Below the pieces are notes generated by a model. The model saw only the letters and a list, made by a program, of their open reading frames with translations, did no database searches and had not been told where the DNA came from. A stretch of 64,000 nucleotides of DNA from contig NZ_JAJHPV010000004.1 in assembly GCF_020831365.1 (NCBI RefSeq), forward strand, positions 372,001 through 436,000, read 5' to 3'. Source of the DNA: Massilia agrisoli (GTDB taxonomy: Bacteria; Pseudomonadota; Gammaproteobacteria; Burkholderiales; Burkholderiaceae_D). Shown one piece after another: positions 1 through 7,449 of this stretch (position 1 is its first letter; the number at the start of each line of letters is the position of its first letter). The position numbers and the translations under genes are program-made.

Positions 1-578
1 GACACCGTGTGCTGGGCGCCGAGCGAATCGTAGACCACCGACTGCTTGGCCATGTTGTAGGTGTTGGCGTTGGCAGGGTCGAATGCGACCGCCGGGACGG
101 TCCAGTCGGCAGACAGGTTGGCAACGAATTCAACCTTGGTGCTGGCAGAGGCTGGAATCTGGCCGGTCGGGATCTTAATGTCACCCATCGCGCCGAGGGT
201 CGCGCTGCCGGCGACGCGGGCGAAGCCCTGGGCGCGGCGGCCGTTGCTGTCGACCATGAAACCATCCTTGTCGGCCGAGAAAATGCCGACCCGGGTATAG
301 GCCATCAGGCCCTGGTCGTCGCGGGTGACGAAGAAGCCGCGGCCATCGATGGCGGCATCCATGCCGCGTCCGGTGGTCATGGCGCCGCCGTTCTGGCCGA
401 TGCTCTGGGTCATCGAACCGACTTCAACGCCGGTCGCCTGGGCGCCCGCGTACATCGACGAGAAGTTGGCGCGGCTGGACTTGTAGCCGTAGGTGCCGGC
501 GTTGGCGATGTTGTTCGAGGTTGCTTCCAGTTGCGTGTTGATTGCCTGGATGCCCGACAGTGCGATTTCGAAACTCAT
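1..578 (-). CDS. flgE: Flagellar hook protein FlgE, N-terminal part (runs off the left edge)
   Basis: Subunit of the flagellar hook, the flexible joint between rod and filament outside the cell. About 192 codons are visible. The protein begins MSFEIALSGIQAINTQLEA and continues into NNIANAGTYGYKSS, the N-terminal rod/hook signature shared by axial flagellar proteins, then DAAIDGRGFFV, typical of FlgE/FlgF/FlgG. The order flgB-flgC-flgD-this gene favours FlgE over FlgF or FlgG. An AAAGGA-like ribosome site lies just upstream of the ATG. It follows flgD by 22 bases on the same strand, so it is probably co-transcribed. The C-terminus, and probably the later flg genes, lie beyond the left edge. 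Confidence 0.9.
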   Translation of the reverse strand, partial: MSFEIALSGIQAINTQLEATSNNIANAGTYGYKSSRANFSSMYAGAQATGVEVGSMTQSIGQNGGAMTTGRGMDAAIDGRGFFVTRDDQGLMAYTRVGIFSADKDGFMVDSNGRRAQGFARVAGSATLGAMGDIKIPTGQIPASASTKVEFVANLSADWTVPAVAFDPANANTYNMAKQSVVYDSLGAQHTV

Positions 579-600
579 GATGTATGTCCTTTAGAAAACG

Positions 601-1284
601 TTAGATGTGTGCCGCGGCAGCCAGGGGATTGGCCTTGCCATTAAAACCGGTGACGTACGACGGAGCCACTTCGCCCACGCCCGCCACCTTGAGGAGAATG
701 CCGCCGGACGCCGTCATGCGCACCGACTCGAGGCGTCCGTTGACTTCGATTTCAGGCTGCTGGCCGTTGGCGGTCGTAACCGCCATCGAATACTTGCCTG
801 GTGGCAGACCGAGTGCGGCCGGGTCGATGGTGAACGGCAGCGGACCGGCGCCGTGCGAACCGAGCGCCACCTTGTGCTGGACGCCGTCGGCGCCGGTCAG
901 CACCAGTTCGTTCGACGCACTTGGCGAGGTCAGCGTGATGTTGCCCTGGACTTTTTCGCCGTCGAGCTGGACGCTGTCGGCGGCGACCACCACATCGCTG
1001 CCGACCTGCGCGCCAAGCGCCAGTACCTGCAGGCTTTGCAGCACGCTGGCCGAGGTGCTGTTCATCTTGGCCATGTTCTGCAGCGCTTCGGTCTGGCTCA
1101 GCTGCGACAGCTGGTTGACGAACTGGGTCGGGTCGCTCGGCGACAGCGGGTCCTGGTTGCGGATCTGGGCAACCAGCAGCTTGGTGAACATGTCCGCCGT
1201 TTCGCTTGGGGCGCTGGAGGACAGCACGTCGGAGGTGCTGGCGCCGGCGCCGTTGTTATTGCCATTGATGTTATTGGTCAGCAT
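601..1284 (-). CDS. flgD: Flagellar hook assembly scaffold FlgD
   Basis: Caps the growing hook and is needed for FlgE polymerisation; it is not kept in the finished structure. The 227-residue protein has the conserved FlgD N-terminal stretch with FTKLLVAQIRNQDPLSP followed by FVNQLSQLSQTEALQNM (about residues 33-72), then a beta-rich C-terminal half ending in a FlgD-type Ig/tudor region. The first 20 residues are Asn/Gly/Ser-rich and probably disordered. It lies between flgC (2-base gap) and flgE, the standard flgBCDE order. Length is normal for the family. Confidence 0.93.
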   Translation of the reverse strand: MLTNNINGNNNGAGASTSDVLSSSAPSETADMFTKLLVAQIRNQDPLSPSDPTQFVNQLSQLSQTEALQNMAKMNSTSASVLQSLQVLALGAQVGSDVVVAADSVQLDGEKVQGNITLTSPSASNELVLTGADGVQHKVALGSHGAGPLPFTIDPAALGLPPGKYSMAVTTANGQQPEIEVNGRLESVRMTASGGILLKVAGVGEVAPSYVTGFNGKANPLAAAAHI

Positions 1285-1286
1285 GA

Positions 1287-1706
1287 TCAGCTTTCGCCAA
1301 GACGGAGCAGCGATGCCTGCATGGACTTGATCCTGCCCAGCACCTCTACATTGGTTTCAAAAGCACGCGATGCCGCCATCATGTCGGTCATCTCGGCTAC
1401 CTGGTTGACGTTCGGGTAGTACACCATGCCGTCGGCGTCGGCCACCGGATTGTCCGGTTCGTAGGCCTTGCGCAGCGGCTCGGCGCTTTCGACCACGTCG
1501 AGCACCTGCACCTGGCTGCCTGGGGTCAGCTTGCCGCTACCGTTGTCGAGGATGGCGGCGAACACCGGCTTGCGCGCGCGGTAGGTTTCGGCTTCGGAAC
1601 CGCCCACCGAGTCGGCGTTGGCCAGGTTCGAGGCCACGGTATTGAGCCGCACCGACTGGGCCGCCATGGCCGAGCCTGCGATCTGGGAAATGTCTTTGAA
1701 GCTCAT
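1287..1706 (-). CDS. flgC: Flagellar proximal rod protein FlgC
   Basis: One of the proximal rod proteins that link the MS ring to the distal rod across the periplasm. The 139-residue protein shows the axial-family N-terminus (RLNTVASNLANADSVGG, about residues 20-36) and the diagnostic C-terminal segment YYPNVNQVAEMTDMMAASRA followed by FETNVEVL, where FlgC proteins have PNVN-x-x-x-EM. The length is typical. It is separated by 2 bases from both flgB and flgD, so it is in one tight operon with them. Confidence 0.95.
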   Translation of the reverse strand: MSFKDISQIAGSAMAAQSVRLNTVASNLANADSVGGSEAETYRARKPVFAAILDNGSGKLTPGSQVQVLDVVESAEPLRKAYEPDNPVADADGMVYYPNVNQVAEMTDMMAASRAFETNVEVLGRIKSMQASLLRLGES

Positions 1707-1708
1707 TG

Positions 1709-2071
1709 TTATTGTCCCTCGATGGCTTTGTTCAGGCCGCGCAGCTTCATGTTGATGAAGGTCAGGCTGGTCTGGAAATCGGAAGCGTTCTGCGAGAACG
1801 CCGCCTGCTCAATGCCGATCTCGACGGTGTTGCCGTCGGCGCTAGGGTGGAAAGGCACGCGGTACTGCGCGGTGCCGTCGCTGAAGCCCGGCAGGGTGTC
1901 CGCTTCGCCGTCGATGCGTTCCTGCAGCACGCTGGCGAAGTCGATGTCGCGCGCCGTGAAGCCAGGCGTGCTTTCATTGGCAATGTTGGATGCCAGCACA
2001 CGGGTGCGTTCGGCACGCAACTCCAGGGCATCGGCATGGACTCCCAGTGCCTTTTGGAAATTAATCGTCAT
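1709..2071 (-). CDS. flgB: Flagellar proximal rod protein FlgB
   Basis: First gene of the flgBCDE operon and a proximal rod subunit. The 120-residue protein contains the rod signature LASNIANESTPGFTARDIDF (about residues 27-46) and a C-terminal helix with FQTSLTFINMKLRGLNKAIEG, as usual for FlgB. A GGAGG box sits a few bases upstream of the ATG at 2071. It is divergent from flgA with about 100 bases between the two starts, so the operon promoter should lie there; I could not identify a clear sigma-54 or sigma-28 site in that gap. Confidence 0.93.
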   Translation of the reverse strand: MTINFQKALGVHADALELRAERTRVLASNIANESTPGFTARDIDFASVLQERIDGEADTLPGFSDGTAQYRVPFHPSADGNTVEIGIEQAAFSQNASDFQTSLTFINMKLRGLNKAIEGQ

Positions 2072-2173
2072 TGAACGCTCCTCCGTTGAGTGAACTGCAG
2101 TTTGAACTTGTTAGAATGAACGGCCAGCGCGGGACGGCTTGTTCCGCGTGCAACCCTCGTCAAGGTGTTTTCC

Positions 2174-2875
2174 ATGCCCGAAATCCGCTGCGCTTCCTTG
2201 TTAATGCTGTTAGTCGCTGGCACTGCGCAAGCCGCCGAACCAGGCCTGGTTGGCAAAATCGAGCAGGCCGCGCGCGCCCAGCTGGCGCGGCAGGCGGAAG
2301 CATCCGCGCTGGCCGAACCGGAATTCACCATCACCGTCGTCAACCCGCGGGCCGCGCCGGCGTGCAGGCAGCCCGTGTCGGTCGAGCCGGTCGACACGCG
2401 CAGCGCCGCGCGCATGCGCTTTGCGGTCCAGTGCCGCGATACACCTGGCTGGCGATACGAGTACATCGTGCGCGCCAAGGTCAGCGCCAAGGTCGCGGTG
2501 ACGGCCGGGCCGGTCGCGGCCGGGCAGCTGTTATCCGACGACGACCTGGTCATCGAGCGGCGCGACATCAGTTCGCTGTCCGACACCATTGGCGTGGCGG
2601 CAGCGGTAGGGCAGGCCAGCAGGCGCTCGCTGCGGGCCGGCGAAGTGCTGCGGCAAAGCCAGCTGGCCGCGCCCATTTTGGTCAAGCGCGGCGAACCGGT
2701 GGTGATGCTGGCGCGGGTCGACGCGATCGAGGTCAGCACGGCCGGCGAAGCGCTCGACAGCGGCGCGCAAGGCTCGGTGGTACGGGTGCGCAACGTCGCC
2801 AACGGGCGCGTGGTGCGCATGCGCGTCACCGCTGCCGGCACGGTCGAACCTGTCGAAGTGGCGCTCACTCGCTGA
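2174..2875 (+). CDS. flgA: Flagellar P-ring assembly chaperone FlgA
   Basis: Periplasmic chaperone for assembly of FlgI into the P ring. The 233-residue product has a cleavable signal peptide (MPEIRCASLLMLLVAGTAQA) and a C-terminal SAF/FlgA region of repeated beta hairpins, with GQLLSDDDLVIERRDIS and VKRGEPVVMLARVDAIEV. The ATG at 2174 is chosen because an AAGG box lies 8 bases upstream and the signal peptide starts right there; a GTG at 2165 is also in frame. It is the only gene of the left flagellar arm on the plus strand. It is divergent from flgB and overlaps the tail of the convergent wall hydrolase gene by 11 bases. Confidence 0.9.
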   Translation: MPEIRCASLLMLLVAGTAQAAEPGLVGKIEQAARAQLARQAEASALAEPEFTITVVNPRAAPACRQPVSVEPVDTRSAARMRFAVQCRDTPGWRYEYIVRAKVSAKVAVTAGPVAAGQLLSDDDLVIERRDISSLSDTIGVAAAVGQASRRSLRAGEVLRQSQLAAPILVKRGEPVVMLARVDAIEVSTAGEALDSGAQGSVVRVRNVANGRVVRMRVTAAGTVEPVEVALTR

Positions 2876-3575
2876 CTCCCTGCAGGCGCGTCGCCAGGCG
2901 CGCCAGTTTCGTTGCGTACTGCGGGTCGGTCGCATAACCGCCGCGCGCCAGGCCTTCGGCGAAGGCGCGCGCATCGCTGCCCGCGCCGATCGCGCCGCGG
3001 TAGCGCGGGTTTTCCAGCAGCATTTGTGCGTAGTCGCGGAAGGCGCTGGCCTGGTCCGGATACGCGCGGAAGCGCTCGGTCTTTTTCACAGCCGCGCCGT
3101 GTTCGAATTCGGTGGTCAGCGATTCGGCCACGCCGCCATCCCATTTGCCGCCCGCCTTCAGGCCGAACAGGTTGTGGGTGCTGTCGCCGGCGCTGTCGCG
3201 CAGCGGACGCTGGCCCCAGCCCGATTCCAGCGCGGCGTGCGCCTGCACCAGTTCCGGCGCGACGCCGAGGCGTTCGCCTGCTTCGCGCGCCCACGGCGCG
3301 ATGGTGTCGAGGAAGGCTTGCTGGTTGCCGGCCGGCGCCAGTTCGCTGTCCGCCGCCACGCCCTGGCTGCGCGCCTGCCACATGCGGCCTTCGACGCTCA
3401 GGGTGGTGGCTGCGGTCGCGCCGCCGCCTTCGCTGATGTAGTCGGCGATCTCGCCGTGCATCTCGCTGAACACGCTGCCGAAACCGCTGCCGCCGCCAAT
3501 GGCCGCGGCCGGGCGCGCGGCCTGGGTCGGCGCCAGCGGCGCGATTGGCGCGGTGTGGAAATCAGCGTGGCGCAT
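2865..3575 (-). CDS. FlgJ-type flagellar peptidoglycan hydrolase without the rod-cap domain
   Basis: Predicted beta-N-acetylglucosaminidase that opens the murein layer for the growing rod. The 236-residue protein has a disordered N-terminal third and a C-terminal glucosaminidase domain from about residue 85. The domain contains VQAHAALESGWGQR with the catalytic Glu, then NLFGLKAGGKWDGG and FRAYPDQASAFRDY, all typical of FlgJ C-terminal domains. The N-terminal rod-capping domain of classical dual-domain FlgJ is not visible, so a separate rod-cap gene should exist elsewhere. The ATG at 3575 starts MRHADFH; an in-frame ATG at 3590 is possible. It overlaps flgN by 14 bases. Confidence 0.82.
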   Translation of the reverse strand: MRHADFHTAPIAPLAPTQAARPAAAIGGGSGFGSVFSEMHGEIADYISEGGGATAATTLSVEGRMWQARSQGVAADSELAPAGNQQAFLDTIAPWAREAGERLGVAPELVQAHAALESGWGQRPLRDSAGDSTHNLFGLKAGGKWDGGVAESLTTEFEHGAAVKKTERFRAYPDQASAFRDYAQMLLENPRYRGAIGAGSDARAFAEGLARGGYATDPQYATKLARLATRLQGVSE

Positions 3576-3990
3576 AGATTTCTTCCTCACCGTTGAGCAC
3601 GCGCTGCATGATCGAGAACTGTTCGGTCAACAGGGCGCTGTTGCGCGCGTTCAGGCGCTTGCATTCGACGACCCTCTGTTCCAGCGCCTGCCAGTCGGCC
3701 GCGAATGCGGCGCGGACGGGCGCGGCCAGGCTGGCGATCAGCTGGGCCATGTCGCCGTCAGGGCCGAGCAGGGCGCGCACCAGCGCCACGCGCTGCAGGC
3801 GGCGCTGGTCCATTGCCTCGAGCGCCGGCATCAGCTGCTCGGCCAGTTCGGCCAGCTGCGCGCTGCGGTGGCGCAGCGCGGCGTCGAACTGGCGTTCGAG
3901 CAGGTCGAGCAGCGTGTTCGACGCTGCCAGGTCGGCTTGAATGCCGTCCGCCAGTTTCGCCACTGCAGAATCGCGGGTCATGCGTGTCAT
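3562..3990 (-). CDS. flgN: Flagellar export chaperone FlgN-like
   Basis: Small alpha-helical protein of 142 residues, consistent with FlgN, the cytoplasmic chaperone for the hook-filament junction proteins FlgK and FlgL. The whole chain is predicted helical with heptad-like Leu spacing (LLDLLERQFDAALRHRSAQL), and a C-terminal helix has LNARNSALLTEQFSIMQRVL, the region that binds substrates in FlgN. The call also rests on position: it follows flgM by 1 base, the usual flgM-flgN pair. Sequence conservation in this family is low, so the function is partly inferred from context. A second in-frame ATG at 3981 could be the start. Confidence 0.8.
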   Translation of the reverse strand: MTRMTRDSAVAKLADGIQADLAASNTLLDLLERQFDAALRHRSAQLAELAEQLMPALEAMDQRRLQRVALVRALLGPDGDMAQLIASLAAPVRAAFAADWQALEQRVVECKRLNARNSALLTEQFSIMQRVLNGEEEIYAPR

Positions 3991-3991
3991 C

Positions 3992-4282
3992 TTATTTACC
4001 GCCGTGGAAACGCTGGATCAGGCCGGCCAGGCGGCCCGCATCGAACGGCAGCTCGCCTTTGGCCAGCAGGTCGCGCAGTTCGGCCACGCGCTCGTGGTCG
4101 ATCTCGGGCATGTCGCGCAGCGCCGCCATGGCCGGCTGCAGCACTTCGGACTGCAGGGCCGCAGCCGGTTTGGCGGAGGCCGCGCCTGCGGCCAGCGTGC
4201 CTGCCGCTTCGACGCCTGCCGACGCACCGGCGCGATTGAGCGCGAACGAATCGGTTGGGGTACTGCCGCTATTGATCTTCAT
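3992..4282 (-). CDS. flgM: Anti-sigma-28 factor FlgM
   Basis: Negative regulator that binds FliA until it is exported through the finished hook, timing late flagellar genes. The 96-residue protein is mostly disordered at the N-terminus and Ala-rich in the middle. The C-terminal half has the FlgM helices: MPEIDHERVAELRDLLAKGE then FDAGRLAGLIQRFHGG. In FlgM this region wraps around sigma-28. The ATG at 4282 (MKINSG) has a GAGG-like box and matches the usual FlgM start; a longer form from 4315 lacks a ribosome site. It lies between motB and flgN, close to fliA. Confidence 0.88.
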   Translation of the reverse strand: MKINSGSTPTDSFALNRAGASAGVEAAGTLAAGAASAKPAAALQSEVLQPAMAALRDMPEIDHERVAELRDLLAKGELPFDAGRLAGLIQRFHGGK

Positions 4283-4319
4283 GCGTTGGCCTCGGGTCCT
4301 GGATTGAATCGTCATGATG

Positions 4320-5255
4320 TTATTGCGCCTTGCCGGTCATGGTGCCGCGCAGCTGTTCGAGTTCGGCGCGCTCGGGAATGCCGACGTCGGCGCCTGTGCC
4401 GAGCGCCTCGCCCTTGGTGCGCGGGCCGAACATGGCTGCCACGCTGTCGGCCTGCTTGCGGGTCAAGATCAGCAGTTCGATGCGGCGGTTCAGGGAAGCG
4501 GCCGGGTTGGCCGGGTCGAGCGGCGAACGGTCGGCCATGCCGACCACCTGCAGCACGCTTTCGGCGTGCATGCCGCCGGCCATCAGCACGGCGCGGGCCG
4601 CCATCGCGCGGCTGGACGACAAGGTCCAGTTCGAGCGGCCGTCCGGGTCGTCGGCGTACTTCAGCGAATCGGTGTGGCCGACCATCAGCATCTGGTTTTC
4701 CATCTTCGCGAACAGCGGGCCCATCTTGCGCAGCAGCCTGACGAAACGCTCGGTCGGCTTGGCGCTGCCGAGCATGAACATGCCCTGCTTTTCGGTGTCA
4801 TGCAGCATCACGCGCAGGCCGTACGGCATCACCACCGCTTCCAGGTTCGACGACAGGCCGCTGTCGGCGCTCATCGACGCCAGCACTTTGGACAGTTCGG
4901 CCAGGTCGGACGGGCTGTCGTACATCCGGCGCGGCGCGCTGTCCGGGCTGTTCGACTCGCCATGGTGGGGCAGGGCGAAACGTTCGATCAGGCTGCCGCG
5001 CGGGCCGCCGCCGATGCTCGGCTTGTGGCCGGCCGCGTCGGTAAAGCTGCTGCTCATTTCCTGCACGACCGCCTTCAGGCTTTGCTGCTCGCGCGCGGCC
5101 ATCAGCCACAGCACCAGGAACAAGGCCATGAGCGCAAGGCAAAAGTCGGCGAACGCCACTTTCCAGGCGCCGCCGTGATCGTCCTCGGCATGCTTGCGGC
5201 CACTGCGCTTGATGACCGCGCCGTCGCCGTGCTTTTTATCAAGCGGCTTTTGCAC
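4320..5255 (-). CDS. motB: Flagellar stator protein MotB (LafU-like position)
   Basis: Ion-conducting stator subunit anchored to peptidoglycan. The 311-residue protein has one N-terminal membrane helix (WKVAFADFCLALMALFLVLW, about residues 27-46) that includes the Asp conserved as the ion-binding residue of MotB. The C-terminal OmpA-like domain has the peptidoglycan-binding motif MVGHTDSLKY and the following RSNWTLSSSRAMA. A GTG at 5255 is preferred as start because GAGGGG lies 6 bases upstream. It overlaps the end of motA by 17 bases. The motA-motB pair directly after fliA copies the lafS-lafT-lafU order of lateral flagella. Confidence 0.92.
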   Translation of the reverse strand: MQKPLDKKHGDGAVIKRSGRKHAEDDHGGAWKVAFADFCLALMALFLVLWLMAAREQQSLKAVVQEMSSSFTDAAGHKPSIGGGPRGSLIERFALPHHGESNSPDSAPRRMYDSPSDLAELSKVLASMSADSGLSSNLEAVVMPYGLRVMLHDTEKQGMFMLGSAKPTERFVRLLRKMGPLFAKMENQMLMVGHTDSLKYADDPDGRSNWTLSSSRAMAARAVLMAGGMHAESVLQVVGMADRSPLDPANPAASLNRRIELLILTRKQADSVAAMFGPRTKGEALGTGADVGIPERAELEQLRGTMTGKAQ

Positions 5256-6171
5256 GCGTATCCCCTCGCGAATCGCTGGAACGGCGGCGCGGTGGCGCCA
5301 GGTCGTCGTCGCCGCCGCCCATCGCATTGATCCAGCTTTCCAGCTGGGCAAAGCTCGGCTTGATGTTGAGCTGCACCAGGCGGCGGCCGGCGTCGATCGC
5401 CAGCAGCGCCGGCTTGCCCGACACGTGGGTCACCAGCACTACCTTGACGGTTTCCATGTTGGCCGCTTCTTCGTTGACCAGCTGCTTCATCATGTTGGAA
5501 ATCGGGTCGAGCACGCCGTAGCAGAAGAAGATGCCGAGGAAGGTGCCGACCATCGCCGCGCCGACCTTGGCCGAGATCTCGCCCGCATCGGCGCCGCCGG
5601 CCACCGAGTTCATCGCCATGACGATGCCCAGCACCGCGGCCAGGATGCCGAAACCAGGCATCGCCTCGGCGATCTTGTGCAGCGACTTGGACGGCTGCAC
5701 CAGCTCTTCGTGGATGGCTTCCAGTTCCTGCTCCAGCACGCCTTCGAGTTCGTGGGCGTTGATCTTGCCCATTGCCATCAGGCGGAAGTTGTCGACGATG
5801 AAGGCGATCAGCTTCGGCTCTTCCAGGATCAGCGGGTAGCGCTGGAACACCGGGCTGGCGGCCGGGTCTTCGACGTGGGCGTCGAGCGCCTTCAGGCCGC
5901 CGGCGGCCGTTTGCAGCAGTTCATACATCAGCAGCAGCAGCTGGCGCTGCGATTCCGAGCTCGGCTTCTTGCGCATGACGATCTTGCGCAGCTGGTGGGC
6001 CATCTCGGCCAGCACGTGGGTCGGGTTGCCCAGCACCAGGGCGCCGAGGCCGGCGCCGGCGATGATCAATACTTCGACCGGGTGCCAGATCGCCTCGAAG
6101 GTGCCACCCATGATGGCGAAACCGCCGAAGACGCAGCCGAGGACGATGAAAATGCCGATGACTTGTTGCAT
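5239..6171 (-). CDS. motA: Flagellar stator protein MotA (LafT-like position)
   Basis: Inner-membrane stator subunit that turns ion flow into torque on FliG. The 310-residue protein has two N-terminal membrane helices (VIGIFIVLGCVFGGFAIM and VLIIAGAGLGALVL), a cytoplasmic loop with charged residues (ELEGVLEQELEAIHEEL), and two more helices with PGFGILAAVLGIVMAM and VGTFLGIFFCYGVLDPI, the region holding the two conserved prolines of MotA. The C-terminal 30 residues are Arg/Asp-rich. AAGGAAA lies upstream of the ATG. Whether the ion is H+ or Na+ cannot be read reliably from sequence alone. Confidence 0.93.
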   Translation of the reverse strand: MQQVIGIFIVLGCVFGGFAIMGGTFEAIWHPVEVLIIAGAGLGALVLGNPTHVLAEMAHQLRKIVMRKKPSSESQRQLLLLMYELLQTAAGGLKALDAHVEDPAASPVFQRYPLILEEPKLIAFIVDNFRLMAMGKINAHELEGVLEQELEAIHEELVQPSKSLHKIAEAMPGFGILAAVLGIVMAMNSVAGGADAGEISAKVGAAMVGTFLGIFFCYGVLDPISNMMKQLVNEEAANMETVKVVLVTHVSGKPALLAIDAGRRLVQLNIKPSFAQLESWINAMGGGDDDLAPPRRRSSDSRGDTRAKAA

Positions 6172-6189
6172 GATGTTTCCTTTTTTCTT

Positions 6190-6960
6190 TTACTTTGTAT
6201 TCGATACGCCAGCGATCGCGGCTTTCATTTTTCCCAGCGCCTGCTTGTTGAGCTGGCAGACGCGGGCGTCGGACAGGTCCAGCACGGCGGCGATTTCCTT
6301 GTAGCTCAGCTCGAACTCGTAAATCATCTGGACCACGCGCTGCTCGCGTTCGTCGAGCGCGCCGAGCGCCTGCTCGAGGCTGCGGCGCACCAGGTACTGC
6401 TCTTCCGGGCCGGGCGCGGCGTGGGCGCGTTCCTCGGTTTCCTGCAGCACCTCGTCAAAGCTGAGCAGCTGCCCGGCGTTGTCGTCCAGTTCGTACTGGC
6501 GCCATTCGTCCAGGCTCATGCCCAGCGCATCGGCCGCTTCCTGCGCGCTTGGCTCGCGGCCCAGCTTGCGGGTCAGCGCGCGCACCGCGTCGCGGGTGCG
6601 GTGGCTGTCCTGGCGCACGGTGCGCGGGCGCCAGTCCTGGCGGCGCAGCTCGTCGAGGATGGCGCCGCGGATGCGCAGGCTGGCAAAGCTGCCGAAAGCG
6701 GCGTCCGGGTTGCCGTAGCGGCGCAGCGCTTCGAGCAATCCCATCAGGCCGATCTGTTCCATGTCCTCGCGCCCCATCACGCCCGACACCTGCGCGCCCA
6801 GCTGGCGCACGATGCGCTTGACCAGCGGCGCGTACGCCACCAGGTGCTGTTGCTCCTCGCGCGCGCTCATGCCGGCCACGGCGGCCGTGCTGGCGTAGTC
6901 GCCAGCGTAGTCGGCCGCGTAATCGCTGGCAGTGTCGGTGTAATCGGCGGTGTAGGCCAA
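6190..6960 (-). CDS. fliA: Flagellar sigma factor sigma-28 (FliA/LafS)
   Basis: Directs RNA polymerase to late flagellar promoters. Region 2 is visible as DMEQIGLMGLLEALRRYGNP with FGSFASLRIRGAILDELRRQ, and region 4 as EFELSYKEIAAVLDLSDARV, a helix-turn-helix. Length is 256 residues from a TTG at 6960 with a weak AGAGA box; the next in-frame start is ATG at 6870, giving 226 residues. The stretch between them is an odd low-complexity tail with repeated Ala-Asp-Tyr units that normal FliA proteins do not have, so the true start is uncertain. It lies 9 bases after fliL and is followed by motA. Confidence 0.9.
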   Translation of the reverse strand: MAYTADYTDTASDYAADYAGDYASTAAVAGMSAREEQQHLVAYAPLVKRIVRQLGAQVSGVMGREDMEQIGLMGLLEALRRYGNPDAAFGSFASLRIRGAILDELRRQDWRPRTVRQDSHRTRDAVRALTRKLGREPSAQEAADALGMSLDEWRQYELDDNAGQLLSFDEVLQETEERAHAAPGPEEQYLVRRSLEQALGALDEREQRVVQMIYEFELSYKEIAAVLDLSDARVCQLNKQALGKMKAAIAGVSNTK

Positions 6961-6969
6961 GATGGTCTC

Positions 6970-7449
6970 TTATTCGATGATCAGTTTGCCAATCATGACT
7001 TGGGAGAACGGCTTTTCCGTCTTCTCCGCGGCATAGGTGGCTTCGAATGCACTGTTCAGGCGCTCGGCAAATTGTTCTACCGTCATCGCCGACGCTTCAT
7101 TCAAGGCATAGCTTGACAGGGCGCGCACCGCGACGGTCCGCAGCATAGGCAGGTGTTCCTTGGCCTTCTTTTCGTTTTCCTCTGTGGTTGACAACACCAG
7201 GTCGGTCGAAATGTAGTGGGCCTGGGTGTCGCCGGTGTTGCGCTTCAACATCACAATGACCTTGTCGAGCGTCACGTAGCGGGCCGGCTCCTTGTTTTCG
7301 TCCACGTCGACCAGCTGTTCGGCTTCGGCCGCGGCGAGGGGATTGGCGCCAGGCACAGGGCCGTACCACCACATCGCGGCGCCGGCGACGGCGGCACTGG
7401 CGAGGGCGACGCCGGCAAAGGCTAACATTGAGCTAAGTTTCTTTTTCAT
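6970..7449 (-). CDS. fliL: Flagellar basal body protein FliL
   Basis: Inner-membrane protein that sits around the stator and supports torque. The 159-residue product has one N-terminal membrane helix (about residues 8-29) and a periplasmic domain with YVTLDKVIVMLKRNTGDTQ and HYISTDLVLSTTEENEKKAK, a stomatin-like FliL fold. The C-terminus ends in FSQVMIGKLIIE, close to family norms. Its ATG overlaps the fliK stop by 4 bases (ATGA), suggesting translational coupling. In lateral systems the same slot is lafF. Confidence 0.88.
   Translation of the reverse strand: MKKKLSSMLAFAGVALASAAVAGAAMWWYGPVPGANPLAAAEAEQLVDVDENKEPARYVTLDKVIVMLKRNTGDTQAHYISTDLVLSTTEENEKKAKEHLPMLRTVAVRALSSYALNEASAMTVEQFAERLNSAFEATYAAEKTEKPFSQVMIGKLIIE

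Noticed and set aside
2072-2173. Sigma-28 or sigma-54 promoter between flgB and flgA
   Set aside because: No pair of boxes with correct spacing could be found on either strand.
2068-3381. Long minus-strand open frame of 437 codons across flgA and the wall hydrolase gene
   Set aside because: It is the antisense or shifted frame of real genes with clear domains; its sequence is Arg/Pro/Ala-rich nonsense.
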